Assembly: GCA_003725745.1 (NCBI GenBank)
Contig: RHDP01000001.1
Span: 558,001 to 622,000 of the forward strand
Source of the DNA: Streptomyces sp. I6
GTDB taxonomy: Bacteria > Actinomycetota > Actinomycetes > Streptomycetales > Streptomycetaceae
Reading direction: 5' to 3'
DNA length: 64,000 nucleotides
This document shows positions 1 through 9,436 of this stretch, piece after piece (within the stretch, counting starts at the first letter, position 1; every line of letters begins with the position of its first letter). A program made the translations under genes and the position numbers. The notes beneath the pieces are model-generated. The model saw nothing but the letters and a program-made list of their open reading frames with translations, ran no database searches and was not told the origin of the DNA.

Positions 1-73
1 GGCTCGGCGGGAGGCCCGGACGGTGTGGGCATGCCGGCGGATCCACGGGCCACAGCCGGAAGAGGGGTGCACG

Positions 74-1096
74 ATGACCGCCGTTCAGCTCCTCATCGGC
101 TTTCTGATGCTGGTCGCCAACGCCTTCTTCGTCGGCGCGGAATTCGCGATGATCTCCGTGCGCCGCAGCCAGATCGAACCCAGGGCGGATGCCGGGAACC
201 GGCGCGCCCGGAGCGTGATGTGGGGTCTGGAACACGTCTCGGCCCTGCTCGCCTCGGCCCAGCTCGGCATCACTCTCTCCACGCTGGTGCTCGGGGTGGT
301 CGCGGAACCGGCCATCGCCCATCTGCTGGAGCCGGTCCTCGACGCCGTCGGCGTGCCCCACGGGCTGATCCATCCGATCTCGTTCGTGATCGCCCTCTCG
401 GTGGCCACCTATCTGCACATGCTGGTCGGCGAGATGGTCCCCAAGAACATCTCCCTGGCGGAGCCCACCCGGGCCGCCCTGCTCCTCGGCCCTCCGCTCG
501 TCGGGCTCACCCGTGCTCTGCGGCCGGTGATCTTCACGATCAACTCCTTCGCCAACGCACTGCTGAAACTGCTGCGGGTGGAGACCAGGGACGAGGTCGC
601 GGCCAGCTTCTCGGACGACGAGCTCGCCCGGATGGTCAGTGACTCCGGAGCCGCGGGACTGCTCGACGACCGGGCCGCCGGGCGGCTGCAGGACGCCCTG
701 GAACTGGGCCGCCGCCCGGTCGTGGACGTGGTGACGCCCGTGGAGCGCGTGATCTACGCGCAGGTCGGCACGACGCCCGAGGAACTGGAAGGGCTCGCGT
801 CGGAGTCCGGGTTCTCCCGCTTCCCGGTCGTCGACAGCACCCGCAGGATCCTCGGCTACCTGCATGTGAAGGACGCCCTGGACCAGGCGCCCCGCAACAT
901 GCCGTTCCCGGTCTCGGCGCTGCGCCCGATCGCCCGGGTGCGGGCCGGGACGCCGCTCGACGACATACTGACCGCGATGCGGCGCAGCCGCACCCATCTG
1001 GCGGCGGTCCTCGACGAGCACGGGAAGCTGGCGGGCCTGGTCACCATGGAGGACGTGCTCCGCATCCTGGTGGGCCCTCCCGGGCAGACCCGCTGA
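74..1096 (+). CDS. CNNM/CBS-domain membrane protein (HlyC/CorC family)
   Basis: Integral membrane protein of the hemolysin C / CorC / CNNM family, members of which are linked to divalent cation transport or homeostasis. Residues about 1-180 form the transmembrane DUF21/CNNM region: a hydrophobic N-terminal helix (LLIGFLMLVANAFFVGAEFA) and the family motif GEMVPKNISL near residue 125. Residues about 200-335 contain a CBS pair, including the second-half motif GLVTMEDVLRILVG. The start at ATG 74 follows an AGAGG stretch about 8 bases upstream; the reading frame is open further upstream but that part has no domain character. It is intact, 340 residues. The family assignment is secure; the substrate cannot be read from the sequence. 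The typical C-terminal CorC_HlyC domain is absent, which is a common variant in Actinobacteria. Confidence 0.9.
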   Translation: MTAVQLLIGFLMLVANAFFVGAEFAMISVRRSQIEPRADAGNRRARSVMWGLEHVSALLASAQLGITLSTLVLGVVAEPAIAHLLEPVLDAVGVPHGLIHPISFVIALSVATYLHMLVGEMVPKNISLAEPTRAALLLGPPLVGLTRALRPVIFTINSFANALLKLLRVETRDEVAASFSDDELARMVSDSGAAGLLDDRAAGRLQDALELGRRPVVDVVTPVERVIYAQVGTTPEELEGLASESGFSRFPVVDSTRRILGYLHVKDALDQAPRNMPFPVSALRPIARVRAGTPLDDILTAMRRSRTHLAAVLDEHGKLAGLVTMEDVLRILVGPPGQTR

Positions 1097-1120
1097 GACC
1101 GCGACCGTGCCGGTGTGGGA

Positions 1121-1200
1121 CCTCGCGGGACCTCGCGGGACCTCGCGGGACCTCGCGGGACCTCGCGGGACCTCGTGGGACCTCGTGGGACCTCGTGGGC
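1121..1200. repeat. 8-copy 10-bp tandem repeat
   Basis: Eight consecutive 10-bp units of CCTCGCGGGA; the last three carry CCTCGTGGG(A/C). It lies between the CBS-protein stop and the SGNH hydrolase and is outside any supported gene. It is a microsatellite-like array likely to vary in copy number between strains. Confidence 0.9.
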
Positions 1201-1273
1201 GAGCCTGCCGGGAGTGCCCGAAGTGCCCGGAGTGCCGGCCGCAGCGACTCAGGGCCGCGGCAGGGGGTGCGAC

Positions 1274-1287
1274 TTACCGGGCGGTAG
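1274..1287. promoter_or_regulatory. 14-bp palindromic element upstream of SGNH hydrolase
   Basis: TTACCGGGCGGTAG contains the inverted repeat TACCG-GG-CGGTA, 12 bases before the ATG at 1300. The identical 14 bases occur at 13074-13087 in the promoter region of an Lrp gene. The position and symmetry suggest a repressor operator; which protein binds is unknown. Confidence 0.4.
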
Positions 1288-1299
1288 GATCACACCGCC

Positions 1300-2111
1300 A
1301 TGGAGATGAATGCCTCATACACCAGTTTCGTCGCGGTAGGCGACTCGTTCACCGAAGGCATGTCGGACCTGCTCCCCGACGGCACGTACCGGGCTGGGCA
1401 GATCTCCTCGCCGCCCGGCTGGCCACCCGCTCCCCCGGCTTCCGGTACGCGAACCTGGCGGTCCGGGGCAAGCTCATCGGCCAGATCGTCGAGGAGCAGG
1501 TCGGTCCCGCCGCCGCCATGCGGGCGGACGTGGTGACGATGGTCGGCGGCCTCAACGACGCACTGCGCCCCAGGTGCGACCTGGGGCGGGTACGGGACCG
1601 GCTCGAGGAGGCCGTGGAGCGCCTCGCGCCGAGCTGCCGCCGGCTGGTGCTGATGCGCAGCCCGGGACGGCGGGGCCCGGTCATGGAACGCTTCCGGCCC
1701 CGCATGGAGGCGCTGTTCGAGCACATCGACGGTCTGGCGGCCCGGCACGGCGCGCTGGTGGTCGACCTGTACGGGGCCGAGGCGCTCGGCGACCAGCGCA
1801 TGTGGGACGTGGACCGGCTGCATCTCACGGCCGAGGGACACCGGAGGGTCGCCGAAGCCGTCTGGCAGGGACTCGGTCTGGCCCCCGAGGACGACTGGCG
1901 GTCCCCCCTGCCCCCGTCGGTGCCCCTCGGCTGGACGGCCCGGCGGACCGCCGACGTCCGGTTCGCCCGGGAGCACCTGGCCCCGTGGATCGGCCGGCGC
2001 CTCACCGGCCGCTCGTCGGGCGACGGGCTGCGCCCCAAGCGGCCCGAGCTGCTGGCGTGGGACGCGGACGCAAGCGCGCGGGACGGCAGCCACGCGCCGG
2101 GGCTCTCGTAG
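1300..2111 (+). CDS. SGNH/GDSL-family hydrolase (one apparent frameshift)
   Basis: Predicted SGNH-fold esterase/lipase. The N-terminal block I is VAVGDSFTEGMSD with the catalytic serine; block III is GGLNDA; block V is DRLHLTAEGH, supplying the catalytic Asp and His. The frame changes near 1392: TACCGGGCTGGGCAGATC gives the expected residues YRGWADL only if one G is restored to the GGG run, so this looks like a base-calling loss rather than a dead gene. The length of about 270 residues with the base restored fits the family. No signal peptide is visible, so a cytoplasmic enzyme is likely. The C-terminal 60 residues are basic and Arg/Pro rich. Substrate unknown. Confidence 0.8.
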
Positions 2112-2169
2112 CAAGCCACAAACAGGGGCGGGGACCGGCCTGCGTGAACCGCCAGTAGAATCGGTCCAC

Positions 2170-3603
2170 GTGACTGCAAAGCCTCGCATCCCCAACGTCC
2201 TGGCCGGCCGCTACGCCTCCGCGGAGCTCGCCGAGCTGTGGTCTCCCGAGCACAAGGTGAAGCTGGAGCGCCGGCTCTGGCTCGCGGTGCTGCGTGCACA
2301 GCAGGACCTGGGGATCGAGGTGCCGGACGCCGCCCTCGCCGACTACGAGCGGGTCCTCGACGAGGTCGACCTGACGTCGATCGCCGAACGGGAGAAGGTC
2401 ACCCGGCACGACGTCAAGGCGCGGATCGAGGAGTTCAACGCCCTCGCCGGCCACGAGCACGTACACAAGGGCATGACGTCCCGCGACCTCACCGAGAACG
2501 TCGAGCAGCTGCAGATCCGGCTCTCGCTCGAGCTGATGCGGGACCGTGCGGTCGCCGTGCTGGCACGGCTCGGCAGGCTGTCCGCCGAGTACGCCGAGCT
2601 GGTGATGGCGGGCCGCTCCCACAATGTCGCGGCGCAGGCCACGACGCTGGGCAAGCGGTTCGCGACGGCGGCGGACGAGCTGCTGGTCGGCTACGCCAGG
2701 GTCGAGGAACTCCTCGCGCGGTACCCGCTGCGCGGCATCAAGGGCCCGGTCGGCACCGCCCAGGACATGCTGGACCTCCTCGGCGGGGACGCGGCGAAGC
2801 TCGAGGAGCTGGAGCAGCGCATCGCGGGCCATCTCGGCTTCGCCCATGCCTTCACCTCCGTGGGTCAGGTCTACCCGCGGTCGCTGGACTACGACGTGGT
2901 CACGGCGCTGGTGCAGCTGGCCGCCGCGCCGTCGTCGGTGGCGAAGACGATCCGGCTGATGGCCGGGCACGAACTCGTCACCGAGGGCTTCAAGCCGGGC
3001 CAGGTCGGCTCCTCCGCGATGCCGCACAAGATGAACACCCGCTCCTGCGAGCGTGTCAACGGCCTCATGGTCGTCCTGCGCGGCTACGCCTCGATGACCG
3101 GAGAGCTGGCGGGCGACCAGTGGAACGAGGGCGATGTCTCCTGCTCCGTCGTGCGCCGGGTCGCCCTCCCGGACGCGTTCTTCGCCTTCGACGGTCTGCT
3201 GGAGACCTTCCTGACCGTGCTCGACGAGTTCGGCGCCTTCCCCGCGGTGGTGGCCCGCGAACTCGACCGCTATCTGCCGTTCCTGGCCACCACCAAGGTG
3301 CTGATGGGCGCCGTGCGGGCCGGCGTCGGCCGCGAGGTCGCCCACGAGGCCATCAAGGAGAACGCGGTCGCCTCCGCCCTCGCCATGCGCGAGCAGGGTG
3401 CCGAGCGCAACGAGCTGCTGGACAGGCTCGCCGCCGACGACCGCGTGCCGCTGGACCGGGCCCAGCTGGACGCGCTGATGGCGGACAAGCTGTCCTTCAC
3501 CGGTGCGGCGAGCGGCCAGGTCGCCTCGGTGGTCGCCCGCATCGAGGAGATCGCCAAGCAGCATCCGGAGGCCGCCGCGTACACGCCGGGTTCCATCCTC
3601 TGA
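2170..3603 (+). CDS. purB: Adenylosuccinate lyase
   Basis: Purine biosynthesis enzyme that cleaves SAICAR to AICAR and adenylosuccinate to AMP, releasing fumarate. The 477-residue protein is intact and of normal length for actinobacterial PurB. The superfamily signature GSSAMPHKMNTRSCERVNGL is at about residue 280, preceded by the SxGQVYPRSLDY segment; TSRDLTEN near residue 98 holds catalytic-site residues. It starts at GTG 2170. The uracil glycosylase gene follows 17 bases after its stop in the same direction, so the two may be co-transcribed. Housekeeping gene; the family call is certain. Note that a second member of the same lyase superfamily, with a very different job, lies in the cluster at 43069. 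Confidence 0.97.
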   Translation: MTAKPRIPNVLAGRYASAELAELWSPEHKVKLERRLWLAVLRAQQDLGIEVPDAALADYERVLDEVDLTSIAEREKVTRHDVKARIEEFNALAGHEHVHKGMTSRDLTENVEQLQIRLSLELMRDRAVAVLARLGRLSAEYAELVMAGRSHNVAAQATTLGKRFATAADELLVGYARVEELLARYPLRGIKGPVGTAQDMLDLLGGDAAKLEELEQRIAGHLGFAHAFTSVGQVYPRSLDYDVVTALVQLAAAPSSVAKTIRLMAGHELVTEGFKPGQVGSSAMPHKMNTRSCERVNGLMVVLRGYASMTGELAGDQWNEGDVSCSVVRRVALPDAFFAFDGLLETFLTVLDEFGAFPAVVARELDRYLPFLATTKVLMGAVRAGVGREVAHEAIKENAVASALAMREQGAERNELLDRLAADDRVPLDRAQLDALMADKLSFTGAASGQVASVVARIEEIAKQHPEAAAYTPGSIL

Positions 3604-3620
3604 CCGGCGCCGCGTCCCGT

Positions 3621-4169
3621 ATGCGTCGCATCACCGCCGCGGAGCTGGAGGCCGCCCGCGATCGCCTCGTCCCCGATGTGATCGCGGACGGCCTGTCCGT
3701 CCTGTTCTGCGGTATCAATCCCGGGCTGACGTCCGCCGCCACCGGATACCACTTCGCCCGGCCCGGGAACCGCTTCTGGCCCGTGCTGCACGCGTCGGGC
3801 TTCACCCCGCGTCAGCTGGAGCCGTCCGAGCAGCAGGAACTGCCGGCGCACGGTCTGGGCATCACCAACGTCGCCGCCCGGGCCACCGCGCGGGCCGACG
3901 AACTCACCGACGAGGAACTCCGTGAGGGCGGCCGGATCCTGAGGGAGAAGGTGGAGCGCCATCGGCCCCGATGGCTGGCGGTCGCGGGAGTCACGGCGTA
4001 CCGCACGGCCTTCGGCGATCGCGGAGCCCGCATCGGCCGTCAGGCCGGCACGATCGGCGAGACCCGGATCTGGGCCCTGCCGAACCCCAGTGGGCTGAAC
4101 GCGCATTGGACACTCCAGACCATGGCGGAGGAGTACGGGCGGCTGCGAGCTGCCGCGTCGGCGTCCTGA
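3621..4169 (+). CDS. mug: Mug-type mismatch-specific uracil-DNA glycosylase
   Basis: Base-excision repair glycosylase that removes uracil or thymine mispaired with guanine. The 182-residue protein is intact. Near residue 33 it has the family motif GINPGLTSAATGYHFARPGN, with the catalytic-region GINPG, and near residue 155 it has NPSGLNAHWT, matching the Mug NPSGL(N/S) DNA-intercalation loop. ATG 3621 lies 18 bases after the purB stop. The high G+C genome makes deamination repair a reasonable housekeeping task. Confident assignment; the exact lesion preference cannot be read. Confidence 0.92.
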   Translation: MRRITAAELEAARDRLVPDVIADGLSVLFCGINPGLTSAATGYHFARPGNRFWPVLHASGFTPRQLEPSEQQELPAHGLGITNVAARATARADELTDEELREGGRILREKVERHRPRWLAVAGVTAYRTAFGDRGARIGRQAGTIGETRIWALPNPSGLNAHWTLQTMAEEYGRLRAAASAS

Positions 4170-4337
4170 GGGTGGGCCTGAGAGTGGGCGTCCTGAAGGT
4201 GGGCCTGGAGCGGGCGCGCTGAGGGCGGGCGTCCGGGGGCCGTGTGAGGGGGAGCCCTGACGGCGCCGCCGGCGTCCGGCCCCGGCCACCGCCCTTCCCT
4301 CGGGGCGGGGCGTGCATCGCCTCCGTCGGCGGAGCGG

Positions 4338-4771
4338 CTAGGGCGGATCGACCTCGGTGACGACGGCCAGCAGCTGGTACGGCAGTTCGGTGTCCCACTT
4401 GGAGACCCCAGCACCACCCACCGTCCGTCGGCCCGCCACAGGTGGACGTCCGGCACTGATGCGCTCAGCATGGCCCAGGGCTCGGGTATGTGCTCCTCCC
4501 CGACGGATCGGGCGAGCATCGAGCCCAGGCTGAAGACCTGGGGAGGGCCCCATCGTGTGCTGAGCACGCCGGCAAGGGCCTCCCGCTCCGCTTCGAACTG
4601 CTCCCCGACGGCCTCCATGTGCGATCGGTCGTCCCGGAACTCCTCGCTCGTGCTCAGCTCGGCCGTGTGGTAGCCCGGAGCGCTGCCGCCCACCTCCGAC
4701 CGGCCCGGCCGCACGGGGAACGGCCGGGAGCGCAGCAGTTCGATGGTCGCCAGGTGCCGTGCGGTGGTCAT
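4338..4771 (-). CDS. Hypothetical protein of about 145 residues (one apparent frameshift)
   Basis: Unrecognised. Reading from ATG 4771 the protein begins MTTARHLATIELLRSRPF and runs with coding character to about 4410 (ending LWRADGRWVVLG). It then continues in the next frame as SKWDTELPYQLLAVVTEVDPP to the stop at 4338-4340, so one base appears to be missing near 4405. It has no signal peptide or membrane helix and is acidic overall in the middle part. It stands alone between mug (plus) and the ROK regulator (plus). Confidence 0.6.
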
Positions 4772-4857
4772 GCATTCAGTAAACCTTTCCCCACTGACAT
4801 GTGGCGGACTGTCAGGTGACCCGGCGATGGATCGCCCGCCACCGGCGGTGCTCACCG

Positions 4858-4922
4858 CGCGCGGGTCCGGGACGGTCGCACCACCCGCTCCCGCGCGGGT
4901 CCGGGACGGTCGCACCACCCGC
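4858..4922. repeat. 31-bp direct repeat, two copies
   Basis: The 31 bases at 4858-4888 recur exactly at 4892-4922, separated by 3 bases (core GGTCCGGGACGGTCGCACC). The repeat is non-coding, between the small minus-strand gene and the ROK regulator. Confidence 0.85.
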
Positions 4923-5014
4923 CCCCGGTGTCCCGGCTCGGAGAGCGCTGCGGAGCCGTGGCTGGTGACGGCCGAGCCGCGTCCCGAGGATCGCGGCGGA
5001 GCCGCAGCCCCGGA

Positions 5015-5070
5015 ATCGCGGGATCGCGGGATCGCGGGATCGCGGGATCGCGGGATCGCGGGATCGCGGC
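5015..5070. repeat. Seven-copy 8-bp tandem repeat
   Basis: ATCGCGGG is repeated seven times, the last as ATCGCGGC. It lies about 75 bases upstream of the ROK regulator start, so copy number could influence its promoter region. Confidence 0.9.
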
Positions 5071-5144
5071 TCCGGGTGCTCGCAGCACCCCTCCGCCATT
5101 GAGTACGATCCGCCAGACACGTGTACGAGCTGGGAGGGCACACG

Positions 5145-6300
5145 GTGGGGCGGCTGACCGGAGGCGACCCGTCGCTGCTGCGGCGGATCAACTCCGCGGT
5201 GGTGCTCCGGGCGCTGCGGGGATCCGGCTCCCCGACACTGACCGATCTGACCCGGATCACGGGTCTGTCCCGGCCGACCGTCGAGGGGGTCGTGGAGGGC
5301 CTCGTCGCATCGGGGCTGGTGGTGGAGGCGGGGCCCGACGAGGGAGAGGCCCGCAGGCAGGGGCGGCCGGCGCGCCGCTTCCGGTTCCGCGCCGAGGCCG
5401 GGCATCTGCTGGGCGTGGAGATCGGGCCGCACCGGGTCGCCGTGCTGCTGTCGGGTCTGGACGGCCGGATCATCGGGACCGGCTCGCGCGAGGTCTCCGA
5501 GACGGCCTGCGCCGACGACCGCCTCGAACGGGCGCGCGGCGTCGTCGCCGACGTGCTGCGCAGGACCGGGGTGGCCAGGGCCAGCCTGCGTGCGGTCGGG
5601 GTGGGCACACCGGGCATCGTCGAGGCGGACGGCACGGTACGGCTGGGCACGGCACTGCCCGGCTGGACCGGGCTGGCCCTGGGCGAGCGGCTGAGGCGGT
5701 CGTTCCAGTGCCCGGTGCTCGTGGAGAACGACGCCAACGCGGCGGCCGTGGCCGAGCACTGGAAGGGTGCCGGGAGCGACTCCGACGACCTCGTCTTCGT
5801 CCTCGCGGGGCTCAGCCCCGGGGCGGGGTCCCTGATCGGCGGGCGGTTGCACCGGGCTACGGCGGCGCGGCCGGTGAGATCGGCGCGCTGCATCTGCTGG
5901 GCAGGGAGGCCACACCGGAGACGCTGCTGTCGACGACCGGCGAGCCGCTGCACCCGCTGGACGAGCGGGCGGTCGCCAGGGTGTTCGCCGAGGCGCGTGT
6001 GGGTGACGAGCGGGCCCTCGCGGCGGTCGAACGGTTCATCCAGCGGCTGGTGCACGACGTGGCGGCGCTGGTGCTCGCGCTCGACCCCGAACTGGTGGTG
6101 ATCGGGGCTGGGCTGCGGGGCTCGACGGGGTGCTCCCTCCGCTGCGGGACGAACTGTCCCGCTACTGCCTTCGGCCGCCCCGCGTGGCGCTGTCGCTGCT
6201 CGGCGAGGCGGCGGTGGCGACGGGGGCGTTGCGGCTGGCGCTCGACCATGTGGAGGAGCAGCTGTTCGCCGTCGAGTCGACGGCGACGGCCCGGGGCTGA
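5145..6300 (+). CDS. ROK-family transcriptional regulator / sugar kinase (two apparent frameshifts)
   Basis: N-terminal winged helix-turn-helix (about residues 12-70, containing LTRITGLSRPTVEGVV) followed by an actin-like ROK domain. The ROK domain has VGTPGIVEADG, VENDANAAAVAEHW near residue 195 and the late motif LDPELVVIGAGL. The frame steps near 5845 and near 6110, each consistent with loss of one base, and the third frame reaches the stop at 6298-6300. GTG 5145 is preferred over GTG 5121 because GGAGG at 5133-5137 precedes it by 7 bases. ROK regulators in Streptomyces sense sugars or sugar phosphates. The canonical CGCGC...C zinc-binding cysteine motif of ROK kinases is not seen, favouring a regulator without kinase activity. 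Target sugar unknown. Confidence 0.85.
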
Positions 6301-6336
6301 CCTCCGCCGGGTCCGGGTGGGTGCCGGGCGGACCGG

Positions 6337-7096
6337 TCAGGAGGCGCGGCGCCGGCTGTGGCCCCGGTCCTCGAGGTCGCCCGCGTCGCCGAAGGTCAGC
6401 CGGCAGGTGTCCGCCCGGTAGGTCGCGACGGACGCGGCGGCGGTGCGGCCCGCCGAGAAGTACCGGGTGGTGACGACGAGTACGGGCGCGCCGGGGAGGC
6501 GGTCCAGTTCCCTGGCGTCGTCGGCGCGTGCGGAGCCGAGTTCGACGGCGCGGTCCTGGCCGTCGAGCGGCAGGCGCCGCAGTTCACGCAGTACCCGTCG
6601 GGCGCGGGCCACACCGGAGGGGGCGTCGATCGCGGAGAGGTCGGGTACGGAGGGGCCGGGACGTAGAGGAGTTCGGCGGCGACCGGCCGGCCGTGCGTCC
6701 CGAGGAGTCTGCGCACGATGTGCACGCGCTCGTCACTCTCCGTGTCCAGTAGGCGCGCTACGGCCGCGGGCGGCGCCGCGAGGGCGCAGTCGGCGGCCTG
6801 CCAGGCGTCACCGCCGGCGCCGGGCCAGTCGTTCGGGAGGTGGAGACGTCCACACCCATACGGGGCGGGGCGACGGTGGTGCCGACGCCGCGGCGGCGCT
6901 GGAGCCTGCCCTCCAGCTCGAGTTGGTCGAGGGCCTGGCGGAGGGTGGCCCGTGCCACGCCGAAACGGGCGGCGAGTTCACGCTCGTTGGGCAGGATCTC
7001 GCCGACCGCGAACTCGGAGTCGAGCGCTTCGCCGATCACAGTCTTCAGGTGCCAGTACTTCGGCTCCGGCACCGTCGCCGGCTGCGTGGTCCCCAC
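6337..7096 (-). CDS. GntR/HutC-family (UTRA) transcriptional regulator, two apparent frameshifts
   Basis: Winged-helix GntR DNA-binding domain at residues about 12-78 (ILPNERELAARFGVARATLR) followed by a UTRA effector domain, as in the GlcNAc-responsive DasR and relatives. It starts at GTG 7096. The frame steps at about 6840 and again near 6655, after LGTHGRPVAAELLYVP; the end reads PGAPVLVVTTRYFSAGRTA, typical for a UTRA beta-core. Both steps are explained by single missing bases. It is convergent with the ROK regulator. Its own promoter carries an inverted repeat overlapping the -35 box (7196-7209), pointing to autoregulation. Effector unknown, possibly an amino sugar or other sugar phosphate by family analogy. 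Confidence 0.85.
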
Positions 7097-7454
7097 CCTG
7101 TCCTCCGCGATCGCCGTGGCCCCGGCGGCATTTACGCGCCCTTGTTTATGAAAGGTTCCTGCACTATCCCTGCGACCATAGGGCGACCCCCACCCTTGGT
7201 CAAGACCAATCCCGGGCCCGTTACGCAGGGGAACCAGCCGTTGCCGCAGCGCTGCGTCGTTCCCGCCGTGGTGGGGCGGTCCCGGCGGGAACGCACACCA
7301 CGCTGGTCAACGCGCCCCGCGGTGGGGTGCGCACGGAGCCGCCGGGCGATCGGGCCGGACCCGCGGGCGGGGAGGGCGGCACGAAAGGCCGCCGCCGCGG
7401 GACGCGGCGGGCACCGCGACCGGAGGGGCGCGGGCGGGTCGCGGCCGCGACCCG
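7097..7454. other. Intergenic region between the GntR start and the sigma-factor stop
   Basis: Holds the GntR promoter and operator (7175-7209). Nothing else recognisable was seen in the rest; it has no coding character on either strand. Confidence 0.6.
7175..7209 (-). promoter_or_regulatory. GntR promoter with palindromic operator over the -35
   Basis: Read on the minus strand: -35 TTGACC (plus 7198-7203), a 17-base spacer and -10 TATGGT (plus 7175-7180), pointing at the GntR start 79 bases away. The -35 is embedded in the inverted repeat TTGGTC-AA-GACCAA (7196-7209). This closely resembles the TGGTCTAGACCA core of DasR-type sites recognised by HutC-subfamily GntR proteins, so repression by its own product is likely. 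Confidence 0.6.
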
Positions 7455-8353
7455 CTACGCCGTGAAGGCCGTGAAGGCCGTGAAGGCCGTGAGCTTGTCG
7501 GGGTTGCGGACGATGTGCACGCAGGCCACGCGTCCGCCCCTGACCTCGATCTGGACCACGCTGTCCGGCTTCCCGCCGGCCAGCACCAGCACGCCCGGCG
7601 CGCCGTTGACGTCGAGGACGCGGAACTCGGTGCCGGGGAGGGGCCGCTGGGCCACCGCGCACAGGAACCGCCCGACCTTGCCGGCGGATCGCAGGACGCG
7701 CAGCGGTGCCTTCGCCTTCCCGCCGCTGTCGCCGACGAGCCGGACGTCGGGGGCGAGCAGTCGGAGCAGCGCGTCGAGGTCACCGCCGGACGCCGCGGCC
7801 AGGAACCGTTCGGTCAGGTCACGGCGCGCGGCGGGGTCGACGTCGTACCGCGGTCTGCGCTCGTCGACGTGGCGCCGGGCGCGTCCGGCGAGCTGCCGTA
7901 CGGCCGCCTCGCTGCGGTCGAGGGTGGTGGCGATCTCCCCGTACGGGAAGCCGAAGGCCTCGCGCAGCACGAAGACCGCGCGCTCCAGGGGGAGAGGGAC
8001 TCCAGTACCACGAGCACGGCGAGGGACACGGACTCCGCCAGTTCGGCGCGCTCGGCGGAGTCGGGGGCGGTGTGCCCGGAACGGGTGGCGACGGGCTCGG
8101 GGAGCCAGGGCCCCACGTAGGACTCACGGCGCGACTGCGCCTGCCGCAGCCGGTCGATGGCGAGCCGGGTGGTGATGCGCACGAGATACCCGCGGGGCTC
8201 GCGGACGTCGGAGCGGTCCTCGGCGGACCACCGGACCCAGGCGTCCTGCACCACGTCCTCGGCGTCGGCGAAGCGGCCGAGCATGCGGTAGGCCACCCCC
8301 GTCAGCACGGAGCGGTGGGCCTCGAAGGCCTCGGTCGCCGTATCGCCTGCCAC
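7455..8353 (-). CDS. SigJ-like ECF RNA polymerase sigma factor with SnoaL-like C-terminus (one apparent frameshift)
   Basis: ECF41/SigJ-type sigma factor: sigma region 2 (YRMLGRFADAEDVVQDAWVRW), region 4 (PYGEIATTLDRSEAAVRQLAGRARRH) and a C-terminal SnoaL/NTF2-like domain. In this group the C-terminal domain modulates the sigma factor in place of a separate anti-sigma. GTG 8353 gives the N-terminus VAGDTATEAFEAHR. The frame changes at 7988-7992: adding one base to the G5 run restores LESLSPLERAVFVLRE. About 300 residues. The extreme C-terminus repeats the triplet T-A-F from a 9-bp DNA repeat at 7463-7492. No adjacent carboxymuconolactone decarboxylase or oxidoreductase partner, common for ECF41, was recognised. 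Confidence 0.85.
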
Positions 8354-8605
8354 AGGCCCATCCCAGCCCACGGCCGGGGCCGATGTCCAGACGCTCCCGG
8401 TGCGTCGCCGGCCACATCCGGGCCGCGGCGCGAGGTCACGGGATGACGGCGGTGTGGTGGAGAGGCGCTGTTCACCGGGCCCAAGGCGTGCTTCCGCCGC
8501 ACGCGTTGGCAGCACCGCGGCCCCTGCCCCTCTTGCCCGCCGGTGCTACCGAAGGGTAGTTATTGCCGGCAAGGCGTGTATGAAGTCATCGTCAGGAGCG
8601 GCAGC

Positions 8606-9436
8606 ATGGTCTCGAGGGTCTCTTTCACGGTCGACTCCCCCGGCGGTCCCCGCACGCTGTCGGTCGCGTACGAGCGTCGCGGCACGGGTGAGCCGCTGCT
8701 ACTGCTGCACGGCATCGGCCACCACTGGCAGGCGTGGGAGCCGGTCCTTCCGCTGCTGGCGCCGGAACGCGAGGTGATCGCGATCGACCTGCCCGGTTTC
8801 GGCTCGTCCCCCGCGCTGCCGCACGGCATGTCGTACGGGCTTCCCGCCGTCGTCCCCGTGCTAGGCGCCCTGTGCGAGGCGCTCGGCGTCGAGCGGCCGC
8901 ATGTCGCCGGCAACTCGCTCGGCGGGCTGCTGGCGCTGGAACTCGGCCGGCAGAAGCTCGTACGGTCCGTCACCGCCCTGTCGCCCGCCGGGTTCTGGTC
9001 GGAGACCGAGCGCAGGTACGCGTTCGGGACGCTGCTCGCCATGCGCCGCGGCGCCCGGCTGGTGCCCGAGCCGGTGCTCGGCAGGCTGTCCCGTACCGCC
9101 GCCGGACGGGCGGCGCTGACGAGCACCATCTACGCCCGCCCCGGGCGCCGTTCACCGCAGGCGGTCGTGGCGGAGACCCTCGCCCTGCGCGACGCCACGG
9201 GCTTCCGTGAGACGCTCGACGCCGGCCGCGGGGTGCTGTTCACCTCCGACGTGCCCGGTGTACCCGTCACGGTCGCGTGGGGCGCCCGGGACCGGCTGCT
9301 GCTGCGCCGCCAGGGCATCAGGGCCAAGCAGGCCATCCCCGGTGCCCGGCTCGTCCGGCTGCCCGGCTGCGGCCATGTGCCGATGAACGACGATCCCGCG
9401 CTGGTCGCCCGCGTCATCCTGGACGGCAGCCGCTGA
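8606..9436 (+). CDS. Alpha/beta-fold hydrolase
   Basis: Intact 276-residue alpha/beta hydrolase. The oxyanion segment is LLLLHGIGHHWQAW, the nucleophile elbow is GNSLGG (Ser near residue 108), a late acid lies in TVAWGARDRLL, and the catalytic His is in GCGHVPMNDDP. ATG 8606 is preceded by AGGAG about 7 bases upstream. No signal peptide, so cytoplasmic. Candidates by family include an esterase, epoxide hydrolase or C-C bond hydrolase; the sequence does not decide. Confidence 0.85.
   Translation: MVSRVSFTVDSPGGPRTLSVAYERRGTGEPLLLLHGIGHHWQAWEPVLPLLAPEREVIAIDLPGFGSSPALPHGMSYGLPAVVPVLGALCEALGVERPHVAGNSLGGLLALELGRQKLVRSVTALSPAGFWSETERRYAFGTLLAMRRGARLVPEPVLGRLSRTAAGRAALTSTIYARPGRRSPQAVVAETLALRDATGFRETLDAGRGVLFTSDVPGVPVTVAWGARDRLLLRRQGIRAKQAIPGARLVRLPGCGHVPMNDDPALVARVILDGSR

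Noticed and set aside
5015-5070. CRISPR array
   Set aside because: The units are contiguous 8-bp repeats with no spacers and no cas genes occur.
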